Source of the DNA: Paulinella micropora
Taxonomy: Eukaryota > Cercozoa > Imbricatea > Euglyphida > Paulinellidae
NCBI GenBank assembly: GCA_019918135.1
Contig: WBZZ01006391.1
Span: 1-64,000 of the forward strand
DNA length: 64,000 bases
Reading direction: 5' to 3'
Positions 18,067 to 27,497 of the stretch are shown here, piece after piece. Each line of letters opens with the position of its first letter. Within the stretch, counting starts at the first letter, position 1. The notes below the pieces were generated by a model, which saw nothing but the letters and a program-made list of their open reading frames with translations, was not told where the DNA came from and searched no databases. The position numbers and the translations under genes are program-made.

Positions 18067-19434
18067 CTACCCGGACCCGGGGAGCCACTCTGACCCCGGG
18101 GACACTCTGCTAGCCTTGGCCGCCGGGCCTCGGAGGGCGGCCTCCTTCTGTGGCCAGGCGGTGGCGCGTGAGGTCTCGTCGGAGCAGACGTAAGCGAGGC
18201 GCACCAGCGCCGACAGAAACTCGGAGGCAGGCTTCTGCTGGTCACCGGGCGCGCCGCCCTGAGACCAAGTAGGCGTCCCGTCTAGAGTCCACCACTGGTG
18301 GCTGACGAAAGGCAGCGTGACCTGGATGTAGGGGCGCACCCCTACGCAGTGCAACACCCGGCCGCGATCTAGTTTCCGGTCCGCCAAGTAATGCCTGGCC
18401 TGGGTGAACGGCCCCCTTAGGCCCTCTTCTTGGAGCTCCTGCTGCCACCAACGAGCACAGCGGTCAAAGGCCGCCTGTGCACCGGGTCCGCGCAGGAGGT
18501 CGGCCACCAGTGGCCACAGCACTGGCCGCAGCTCTGGACGCAGGCGACCGTAGCTGTTAGCGACAAAGCTCAGCAGGTTGGAGAGCCTGATGGTCGGCCC
18601 ACAAGCGCGCAACTGCTCCGGCGTAGACAGGCAGAGCCGGCGGCAGAACCGGGGGTCTGGATCTAGCAGTCGCCAGTCTCGCTGCGCGTTCAAGGCGAGA
18701 TTGGGGGGCTGCAGATCCGCGTGCAAGAGCGGCAGGGTCTCGGCCGAGAAGTCGAGCAACCGCCGGAGGAATTCTGCCATTCTCTGTCGGTCCTGGCCGC
18801 CGAGGGCGAGCCTGTGACTAAGCTGCTGCAGGTCCAGGCAGGGGGTGGGCCCCCTGACGAGGTCCATGACGAGCCAGCAGGTGGCAGCACGACCCGTACC
18901 CGGCGCGCCCGCTACCTGCAAGAATCCGTGGACCGCGGGGGCTAGCCCCGCCTGCGCCAAACGGTGCTGTAGGTGCCAATAATCGAGGCAGGCCGGCGTG
19001 GGCCCCTGGCCGAGGCTTTTCAGGACTAGCGCCGGCCGGCGCAGGAGCAAGACCGAGCCCGGCTTGAGCCAGCTAGCGGTCTCGTGCATCGGGTACAAGG
19101 AGTCGAACTCGGTCTGGGTAGTGTGAAAGAGAGCACACAAGCTCAGCCCCGCGGCCTCCGGCGGCAGTTTCACCTCCTGGGGGGACAGAGGAGCACCGTC
19201 GGTCCCCTCCGCAGGGGTCCACTGTTGCACCGTCAACGTGGCTGCCTGGAGGTCTCCCGCTGGTTCAAACAGCTTGCGCTGCCGGCACGAACGGCACGGG
19301 CCACATGATCCGGCTCGGTAGCAGTGGCTACAGCGCCTGGTCGCGTCGCAGACGAACCTGCTCGTCAACGGGGGCGGCGGCGCCTGCGGAGGGGGCGGGT
19401 CGTCGGGGCGGCGGCGCTTGCTCCCGCTGGCCAT
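18067..19434 (-). CDS. Kinase-fold protein with N-terminal Cys-rich (zinc-ribbon-like) segment
   Basis: This is an intact 455-residue frame. After a basic, Pro-rich start (SKRRRPDDPPPP), residues ~29-52 hold six cysteines in CxxC-type spacing (C...CSHC...CGPCRSC), a probable zinc-binding knuckle. The middle carries a catalytic-loop-like HADLQPPN (about residue 235) followed by LLDPDPRF (about 258). These match the HxDxxxxN and Asp-containing metal motifs of the protein-kinase/aminoglycoside-phosphotransferase fold. A glycine loop is not obvious, so nucleotide binding is uncertain. The closest general resemblance is to atypical or APH-like kinases; the substrate is unknown. The gene lies between BspA copies 4 and 5 in the same orientation and has the shared spacer block after its stop. 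Confidence 0.55.
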   Translation of the reverse strand: MASGSKRRRPDDPPPPQAPPPPLTSRFVCDATRRCSHCYRAGSCGPCRSCRQRKLFEPAGDLQAATLTVQQWTPAEGTDGAPLSPQEVKLPPEAAGLSLCALFHTTQTEFDSLYPMHETASWLKPGSVLLLRRPALVLKSLGQGPTPACLDYWHLQHRLAQAGLAPAVHGFLQVAGAPGTGRAATCWLVMDLVRGPTPCLDLQQLSHRLALGGQDRQRMAEFLRRLLDFSAETLPLLHADLQPPNLALNAQRDWRLLDPDPRFCRRLCLSTPEQLRACGPTIRLSNLLSFVANSYGRLRPELRPVLWPLVADLLRGPGAQAAFDRCARWWQQELQEEGLRGPFTQARHYLADRKLDRGRVLHCVGVRPYIQVTLPFVSHQWWTLDGTPTWSQGGAPGDQQKPASEFLSALVRLAYVCSDETSRATAWPQKEAALRGPAAKASRVSPGSEWLPGSG

Positions 19435-20006
19435 GGCGTCGTCCAGGCCCTCCTCGGGGCTAACCCAGAGCTCCGGAGGGACGGAGAGGAAGACTGGACA
19501 ACACGTAAGAGGCCTCCGACAATTCTTCCTAGCCAGGTCTCTTTATTTGGACATTACACTAGACAGACGGGCTGGGGCCAGAAGGTCAGCGCGGGCCGAG
19601 AGAGGAATAAGAGGGAGGGACAAAAGGGGGCACGAAGGAAGGAAGGGAAGGTGTCTTTGCTCTCTCTCCCCCTGGAGAGCCTCCCCGAGAGAGGCGTGCG
19701 TCGGGCGCCAGAGCAAGCTGGCTCAGGGGAGGGGGGCCTGCGCGCCTCCTCTAGCTGCAGCAGTGTCCTTTTTTCACTGGCTCCGGCTCCGCGTCTTTCT
19801 CCGGCGCTGCGCAAGTAGGCAGAGAGAAGCCTCTTCTCGTCCCATCTCCCCCCAAGAACTATCCCCCACCCCAGAACTAGCCTGCCCTCGATGATACTCT
19901 CTCCTGGGCGGTGCCAAAGCCAAGCCAGCACAAGAATGCAAGAAAGCCTGCTGCTTGGCCAGGGTTCCCCCGCGCGCGACTGCGTTGGATGTGCCTGGTT
20001 TCTTAC
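19435..20006. other. Spacer, no gene seen
   Basis: This is moderately GC-rich unique sequence. It contains a reverse-strand AATAAA (19542-19547) that could end the BspA copy to its right. Short open frames here are not convincing. Confidence 0.4.
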
Positions 20007-22216
20007 CTACACTGGAATGTTACCACACCCGCGCACGTAGGAGCCGTTGCAGACAGCGGGCAGGTTGCTTGGCCTGATACCTACGCCAGACTTGGCAATT
20101 CCCTTAGGCTGGAACATCTCCGTGCAAACGGTTGCGCCGTAGATGGCTACGTTCCAGGCAGTGAGGTTCTGATCAAAGACACAATTGCCAGCGAACATGC
20201 CACGTATTTGATCCGCCGCCATGGCGACGGACACGTCCCAGCTGCCCAGCGGCTGGTTAAATACACACCCGTCTTTATATATCTCATTACAGGCGAAGGT
20301 ATAACCTAGATAAAGGACACTGCTTACGTCCCAGCTGCCGATCGGCTGGTTAAAGGCGTACGCTCTATTGAACGTCGATCCTAGGCTGGTGACCCGGCTC
20401 GTGTTCCAGCCGCCGATTGGCTGGTTAAAGGCGAACGTGCCAATGAACGTCGATGCTAGGCTGGTGACCCGGCTAGTGTTCCAGCCGCCGATCGGCTGAT
20501 TAAAGGCCCGCGCGTTAGCGAACGTCGCTAGCAGGCTGGTGACTTGGCTCGTGTCCCAGCCCCCGATGCTGCCATTGAAGGCGCGCGCCTCAGAAAAGGT
20601 TTCTCGCAGGCTACTAGTCTAGCCACGCCGCTCGTGTTCCAGCCGTCGAGGTCCTGGTTGAACTTGGCGCAGCCCCAAAACAGGCAGCGGAAGCCGTTGG
20701 GGTGGGTAGCGGGCGTGAGCCACGACCAGTCCCAGTCGCGCGCGTCGCCCGCGAATTCACTCATCTCGTACAGCAAATACTCGGGCGCCACGCCGTGCAG
20801 CGCCCGCGAGCCGGCCGTCGGCGCCAGGTAGCGCAACGGATACCCGCCTACCTCCCATGTGAACAGCGGGGTCGTGGTGCCGACAGGGTGGTACAGCCGC
20901 ACGTCGCCCCACGCCACCACGTCCACCACCCGGGCGCCCTCTACGTACCGCAGCCCGTCAACGCGGCCGCTCAGGCGCAGCCAGTAGTCGCCGGCGGCCG
21001 CGTACGTGTGCGGGCAGACGGCGCCGTCGGCGTGCACACACGAGCTGGGCGCCAACCCGTCACCCCAGTCCACCGTAAAGTTTGCGCCCGGGCCGGCCGC
21101 GGGCGACAGCGTCAGCGTGGCCAGGGCGTTGGGGACGTGCGTGCGCACGCGCGCTAGGAAGAGCGAGCGCGAGCACGCGGCGGGCCAGTGCGTCGGGTCC
21201 AGCACCGTGTACGGCGCCAGCTGCGTGCAGTCCACCGAGCCGGGGGCGAGCGCCGGCGTCGACCAGCCAGTGAGCGCCTCCCGGAAGTCGCTGCCTAGGC
21301 CCGCGAACAGCCCCGAGAAGCGCGACAGGCCCGGCAGCGACGTCCAGCCGCCGACCCCCGTGCGCGTGAGCGCCACGCCGCCCGCAAATAGTTCGCTCAC
21401 GTCCTCGAGCAGGGCGGTGTCCCAGCGCGACAAGTCGAGCTCGGTCAGCGCCGGCAGGCCCGCGAACGCGCGGCTGGCGTTGCGCAGCCGGCGCGTGTCC
21501 CAGCCTCGTGTGCCCCACAGGCTCTGCAGGCCAGTGGAGTTCTCGAACACGCCGACCACCGACTCGGCGCCCGACACGTTGAGCCCGTAGCTCAGATCCG
21601 GCAACGGAGTGGTGAGGCCCGCGAAGCTGTAGTCCCAGCTCTGCACGAGCCCGGCGTCCTGCAGCACATTCAATGGCGGCACGTACGCGAGCCCCGGCGC
21701 CGCGTACAGGTGGTAGCCGCTCGTCGCGTGGAAGCGCAGCTCCCCCCACCGCCTCACGGCGCGCAGCTGCAGGCCCGCGGGCGCCGTGGCGTGCCAGGCG
21801 GGCGTCAGCGCCCAGCCGCGCACGGGGTAGCGTCCGCCGGGGTCCGCCGTCACCGTGTACGTGCCGGGAGCAGCGTACGTGTGCGCGCAGGGCGCGGCGC
21901 CGGCGTCCAGGCACGGCGTGGGGGGCGAGCCGTCCCCCCAGTCGACCGTGAACGACGTCGGGACAAGGGCCTGCGCCTGCCGACGGCGCGTCGGGGCGGC
22001 GGGCGGCCACAGGGGCCACACGAACGTGTCCTGCGGGGCCGCCGTCGTCAGCTCGAGGATCGTGGCGCCGCCGGGGCACACGACCGAGGGGCACGCCTCC
22101 TCTTGGGTCGGGCACTGCAGCGGGTACGGGCACCCGGCGCCGGCGGCCCGGAGCCACCCGCACAGCAGGAGGAGGGGCCACGGGCGCCTCAGCTGGCGAG
22201 CGGAGGCGGGGTGCAT
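20007..22216 (-). pseudogene. BspA-like surface gene, broken (copy 5)
   Basis: It has the same plan as the open copies. A signal peptide and CPYPLQCP lead from the ATG at 22216, followed by a shortened basic site (RRRQ), two PKD-like domains and seven recognisable DUF285 units. The C-terminal tail ends YVRGCG. The copy is broken in about two places. The GCTAAACCACC motif is kept upstream. Sequence similarity to copies 3 and 6 is high, so the damage looks recent relative to the duplication. Confidence 0.75.
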
Positions 22217-22231
22217 CTGTAGCCCGGGGCT

Positions 22232-22242
22232 GGTGGTTTAGC
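22232..22242 (-). promoter_or_regulatory. Shared upstream motif GCTAAACCACC (BspA copy 5)
   Basis: The minus-strand 11-mer ends 16 nt before the ATG at 22216, preceded by cact as at copy 1 and the 27.2-kb fragment. Confidence 0.5.
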
Positions 22243-22462
22243 AAGTGCGGGGGGGGGGGCCGGGAGGGGGTGGGAGACAGCGTCCCTCCGGCCGCCGGCG
22301 TGGCGCGGCAGGGCCAGGAGCAAAAATGACGCCTCCTCTTCCTTCCGCCTTCTCTCTCCCCTCCTCCTCCCCCCCCCCCCATTCCTCCCCGCCGCCCGGG
22401 AGAAGGGCCGTCGCTCGGTCCGGCCTGCCTCAAACAGGAGAAAAACTGCCTCTGGCGACGAC

Positions 22463-22537
22463 GATGTACGCCGCGGACGTCTGTGGACAGAAAGCTTAAC
22501 CACTTACTAGAGTTTATTAGGCAGAAGCAGACCACAG
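22463..22537 (-). promoter_or_regulatory. Shared intergenic block with reverse-strand AATAAA (copy d)
   Basis: Contains acgatgtacgccgcggacg, gtggacagaaagctta and gagtttattaggcaga. AATAAA (minus) is at 22513-22518, about 90 nt beyond the stop of the BspA copy at 22608. Confidence 0.5.
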
Positions 22538-22607
22538 CTTTCCGCAAACTTTATCAGGCGTGCTTCATTACTGTAGTTACAATTAAGCCGCAGCCTTCAG
22601 CGACTTT

Positions 22608-24668
22608 TTAAAAAACCATATTCCGATCAAACAGACCACACCCGCGCTGGTAGGAGCCGCTACAGAGAGCTGGCAGGTTGCTCGGCCGGATACCTGCGTC
22701 AGGTATGTTTATCCCCCAAGGCTGGAACATCTGCGTGCAAATACCTGCGCCCGATGACGGGGGTACGTTCCAGGCCGTGAGATTCTGATCAAAAACACAA
22801 TTGCCAACGAACATGCCCACTACTTGCTCCGTCGCCATGGCGGCCGACACATCCCAGCGGCACAGCGGCTGGTTAAACACACAGTTGCCCCGCTGATTGT
22901 CACAAGCAAAAACAAGGCCTAGATCGGAGACACTGCTTATGTCCCAGCTGTCCAGGCGCTGATTAAAGACATTCGCCTGGCCGAACGCCTTGTACAGGCT
23001 AGTGACTCGGCTTACGTTCCAGCCTCCGATCGGCTGGTTAAAGGCGTACGCGCTACCGAAAGTCGCGGCTAGGCTGGTGACCTGGCTCGTGTTCCAGCCG
23101 CCGATCGGCTGGTTAAAGGCGTACGCGTTCGAGAACGTCTCTTCTAGGCTGGTGACCCCGCTCGTGTTCCAGTCGCCGATCGACCAGTTAAAGGCCTGCG
23201 CGTTTGAGAAAACCCTCCGTAGGGTGGTGACCTGGCTCGTGTCCCAGCTACCAATGTTGCAGTTGAAGGCTCTCGCACCCGCAAAGGCGGAGTCCAGGCT
23301 AGCCACACCGCTCGTATTCCAGCCGCTCAGGTCCTGGTTGAACTTGGAGCAGCTTGAGAACAGAGAGAGGAAGCCGTTGGGGTGCGTGGCGGGCGTGAGC
23401 CACGACCAGTCCCAGTCGCGCGCGTCGCCCACGAACTCTGTCATCCACCTTAGCAGGTACTCGGGCGCCACGCCGTGCAGGGCCCGCGCGCCGGCAGTCG
23501 GCGCCAGGTAGCGCAGCAGGAACTCCTTGGCAGGGGAAGGATACACTGCCCGCGTGAAGAGCGAGGTCGTGCTGCCCACCGGGTGGTACAGCTGCACGTC
23601 ACCCCACGCCACCACGTCCACGACGAAAGCGCCCTCTACGTACCGCAGCCCGTCCACGCGGCCGCTCAGGCGCAGCCAGTAGTCGCCAGCGCCGGCGTAA
23701 GTGTGGCTGCAGACTGAGCCGTTGGCGTGCGTGCACGAGCCAGGCGCCGACCCGTCCCCCCAGTCCACGCCGTACGTGCCGCTCTGGCCCAGACCGGCCG
23801 CGGGCGACAGCGTCAGCGTGGCCAGGGCGTTGGGGACGTGCGTGCGCACGCGCGCTAGGAAGAGCGAGCGCGAGCACGCGGCGGGCCAGTGCGCTTGGCC
23901 GAGCGCCGGGTACGGCGCCAGCCGTGTGCAATCGGCCGAGCCTGGCGCGAGCGTGGGCGTCGACCAGCCAGTGAGCGCTTCCCGGAAGTCGCTGCCTAAC
24001 CCTCGGAACAGCCCCGAGAAGCGCGACAGGCTCGGCAGCGACGTCCAGCCGCCGACCCCCGTCCACGTCAGCGCCGCGCTGCCCGCGAACAGTTCGCTCA
24101 CGTCCTCGAGCCGGGCGGTGTCCCAGCGCGACAGGTCGAACTGGGTCAGCGCCGGCAGGCCCGCGAACGCTCGGCTCGCATTGCGCAGGCTGTGTGTATC
24201 CCATGCGCTCGTGCCCCACAGGCTCTGCAGGCCAGTGGAGTTCTCAAACATGCCGACCACCGACTCGGCGCCCGACACGTTGAGCCCCCAACTCAGGTCA
24301 GGCAGCGTAGTGGTGAGGCGAGCGAAGCTGTAGTCCCAGCCCTGCACGAGCCCCGTGTCTGCCAGCGAATCCAGCGTCGGCACGTACGTAAGCCCCGGCG
24401 CCGCGTACAGGTGGTAGCCGCTCGTTTCGTGGAAACGCAGCTCCCCCCACCGCCTCACGGCGCGCAGCCGCAGGCCCGCGGGCGCCGCGGCGTGCCACGC
24501 GGGCGTCAGCGCCCAGCCGCGCACGGGGTAGCGTCCGCCGGGGTCCGCCGTCACCGTGTACGTGCCGGCCAGCGCGTACGTGTGTGCGCAGGGCGCGGCG
24601 CCGGCGTCCAGGCACTGCGTGGGGGCGAGTTGTCCCCCCAGTCGACCGTGAACGACGTCGGGACGGCG
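22608..24668 (-). pseudogene. BspA-like surface gene lacking its head (copy 6)
   Basis: It carries both PKD-like domains, eight DUF285 units (FNQPIGGWNTS type) and a C-terminal YQRGCG tail. The signal peptide and CPYPLQCP region are absent. Upstream, the similarity to the other copies stops abruptly near 24.67 kb and unrelated Ser/Pro-rich coding sequence follows. The copy is broken in about two places, counting the loss of its head. A matching head-only fragment lies on the opposite strand at 27.24 kb. Confidence 0.75.
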
Positions 24669-26890
24669 GCCTCGTCGCCGGACTCGGGATCCAGCAGTCC
24701 CGTCGCCCGGCCGCGGCCGGCCAGGGCCAACAGGACCTCCCCGCCCCAGGCCAGGCAGCCGCGCCCGAGCACGGCGGGGGGCGAACGCGCGCAGGCCCGC
24801 GCCCAGCTCCGGGCGTCCTCCAGGCACGCCGGCGGCGGCAGCCCCAGCCGGGGCGCTTGTTCCCGCAGCCACCCCGCGCCCGGGCCGCCGCGCAGCAGCG
24901 CCCACGACGAGCCGACCGGGTCTTGCAGCAGCGCCAACGGAGCGCCGCGCACCAGCTCCGCGTAGCGCCGGCCCTCGCTGTAACGCAGCCGGGCGGCCCG
25001 GCCCGGCGGCGACGACGGGGATGACGAGGACGAGGACGGCCGCGAGGATGAAGAGGACGGCCGCGAGGACGACGAGGATGAAGAGGATGAAGAGGACGGC
25101 CGCGAGGACGAGAACGACGAGGACGAGGACGGCTGCAAGGGCGGGGACGGCCGCGAGGACGAGGACGAGGACGGCTGCAAGGGCGGGGACGGCCGCGAGG
25201 ACGAGGACGGCGGCGGCGGGGGCCCCCAGTCCGGCGGCGGCGGGCCGAGCCCGGCCCACGCGTCCACCACCGAGGGCCGCAGCGCGGACCCCGTCGTGAG
25301 GGGCGGGCCGTGCGTGCCGCTCGCTTCCGACAGCGCACGCCGCTCCTCGGGCCCGGTCGACGCGGGCAGCACAAAGAGGCACGTGCCCAGGCGCCGCCGC
25401 CAGTACTCGGACCCCGGCCCCCTAAACAGCGGCGCCAGCGACGCCGCCACGCCGCGGCGCGCGGCGGGCTCGTCCGGGAACGACACGACCAGCCACGGCA
25501 GCAGCTGCGGGTCCGCATCCAGGGCCGTCCGCAGCGCGTCCCACGGTTCCGCGCCGCCCGGCGGCCAGGCCACCCACAGGCCGGGCGGCGCGGACCCGGG
25601 GGCCAGCAATCGCAAGAGGTTCGCGGGGGAGCCCCACGCCGTCCGGGCGCCCCAGGCCGCGCACCACTGCCGCACGTAGGCCGGGGGCGGGCCGCCCAGG
25701 GACAGATAGCAGGGCCGAACGCCGCCGCTCCCCCCGGGCGGCCGGCCGCGCACGCCCGTGAGCAGGGCCCAGACCACGAGCAGCCGCGCGCGCTCGTCTT
25801 CGTCGGCGGCCAGGGCCCACACGGGGCCCAGCTGGTGCTGCAGCAGCGCAAACAACACGCCCCGCACCCGCGGCACCCGCAGCTGGCACCAGGACTGGCC
25901 GCCGAGCCCCGCCGCCACGTCCCGCACGTGCCGCTCCAACTGCGCGCAGCCCGGCAGCGACACGGGCCAGGCCCCGCCGAGCGCCGGCCGCCCCGGGTCC
26001 AGCGCGGCCCTAAAGTCCTGCACGGGGGGGCCGCCCAGCCGCTCGGCGCGGCCCGGCTCCGCCGGCCGGCCCTGCAGCCACTGGCTCACGTGCTGGTCGT
26101 GCGGGTCGAACACCCAGCCCCGGGCGGCGTGTCCTGCCGCCGCAGCCACCGCAGCGCCGCCGCGACGCTCGCGTCCTGGAACGAGGCGTCGCCGCGCTGC
26201 ACCAGGCACCACGGGCCCAGCGCCGCGTTGTCCGCCGTCGCCACCCACGCGTCCGGGTAGCGCAGTGGCAGGGTGGCCTGCGCGGGCGCGGCCGGCCCCG
26301 GCCGCGCCCAGTAGCAGCGCTGGCCCTCCTCCACGACCCAGCGCCACACCTCGTGCGTGTCCCCCGTGACCAGGGCCGCCACTACCTGCAGGCCGGGGGC
26401 GGTGCGCTGGCCGCTGGGCCTCGTCTGGCTCAGCACGTGCCGCAGGACCTGCCAGCCCAGGCAGACGGCGGCGGGGTCCGGATTCAGGTCCGCCGTCAGG
26501 CACTGGCGCTGGAGGTAGGCCGCGCTCAACCCCACGCGCAGGCGGGCCTCTTGCGCCGGGGTAGTTACCTCCGCCGAGCTGTGCTGTGGATGGGCGCTCA
26601 GCAGCAGCCTGACGTAGCTCACCGCCTCCTTACCCAGCCCGACGTCCAGCAGCCGGTCGGCCACGTGCTGGTTCTGCAGGAACAGCGCAAAGCGTGACCA
26701 GGCGTGGTCGATCGTGCTCGCACAGCCGCGCTGTTCCGGGGGAGTCGGGCCTAGCAGCGCCTGCACGGCGCTCACAAACCAGGCCGGGTACGGCCAGGCC
26801 GGCGCGGCGACCGGCCCGGCGGGCGGGCCCGATGAGGGCGGGCCCGACGGGGGCGGCGCTGCGCTCCTGGCTAGCAGAGTACGCGTCATG
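24669..26890 (-). pseudogene. Unrecognised large gene, first part (minus strand)
   Basis: A coding segment starts with a plausible ATG at 26890 (MTRTLLARSAAPPP). The early part is helical, with YPAWFVSAVQALLG and a well-behaved globular composition including CLGWQVLRHVLSQT. The later part holds a long Ser/Pro low-complexity region (about 25.03-25.21 kb, from gaggacgaggacggc repeats). A second globular stretch with Trp- and Leu-rich helices follows. I recognise no family. It appears broken about once. It abuts headless BspA copy 6, and a second coding segment of similar character lies on the opposite strand beyond the BspA head fragment at 27.5 kb. Confidence 0.5.
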
Positions 26891-27213
26891 GTTCTTTCTG
26901 GAGCCGACGGGGCCCGCGCACCGGCCACGCCCGCCCCCCTCCCCCGGGCTGGCAGGGGACGCCCCCTGCGCGGCGCGCTGCCCCCCCCCGGGGGCGGGGC
27001 GGGGCCCGGTGGGGGGGACCGCGCGCGTGGACGCGGCCGGTGGCCTCCCGGGGGGGGGGGGGGGCGTGCTCCTCCCCTCCCCCCCTCCCAGCTCCCCGCT
27101 CTCCCCACGCCCCGCTGCCACCGGGCCGCCCCCCCCCCCCGGGCCGCCGGCATGCCGGCGGCCGGAGGGACGCTGTCTTCTCCCACCCCCTGGGGCTCCC
27201 TTCCCCCACACTT
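26891..27213. other. G/C-homopolymer-rich spacer
   Basis: This holds runs of C and G up to 14 bases with no supported gene. It separates the minus-strand unknown gene from the plus-strand BspA head fragment. Confidence 0.5.
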
Positions 27214-27224
27214 GCTAAACCACC
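27214..27224 (+). promoter_or_regulatory. Shared upstream motif GCTAAACCACC (BspA head fragment)
   Basis: The plus-strand 11-mer ends 15 nt before the ATG at 27240. It is the only plus-strand instance and moves together with the gene head. Confidence 0.5.
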
Positions 27225-27239
27225 ACGCCCCGGCTCCAG

Positions 27240-27497
27240 ATGAGGCACCTCGGCCCCGCCCGCCAGCAGTGGCGCCCGTGGCCCCTCCTCCTCCTGCTGT
27301 GCGGGTGGCTCCACGCCGCCGGCGCCGGGTGCCCGTACCCGCTCCAGTGCCCGACGCCAGAGGAGGCGTGCCCCCCGGTCGTGTGCCCCGGCGGCGCCAC
27401 GATCCTCGAGCTGACGACGGCGGCCCCGCAGGACACGTTCGTGTGGCCCCTGTGGCCGCCCGCCGCCCCGACGGCGCGCCGCCGCCGCCAGGCCCAC
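27240..27497 (+). pseudogene. BspA-like gene head fragment (copy 7)
   Basis: About 86 codons: signal peptide (LLLLLCGWLHAAGAG), CPYPLQCP, TILELTTAAPQDTF and RRRRQA. Similarity to the BspA family ends at about 27.5 kb and unrelated coding sequence continues. It lacks the PKD and DUF285 parts. It is the counterpart of the part missing from copy 6, in opposite orientation. Confidence 0.75.

Noticed and set aside
5791-27497. Bacterial or mycoplasma origin of the DUF285 genes within a bacterial contig
   Set aside because: Extreme GC content, eukaryote-type signal and glycosylation features, AATAAA-like 3' signals and the adjacent copia element argue against a bacterial contig, although the DUF285 module itself is common in bacteria.
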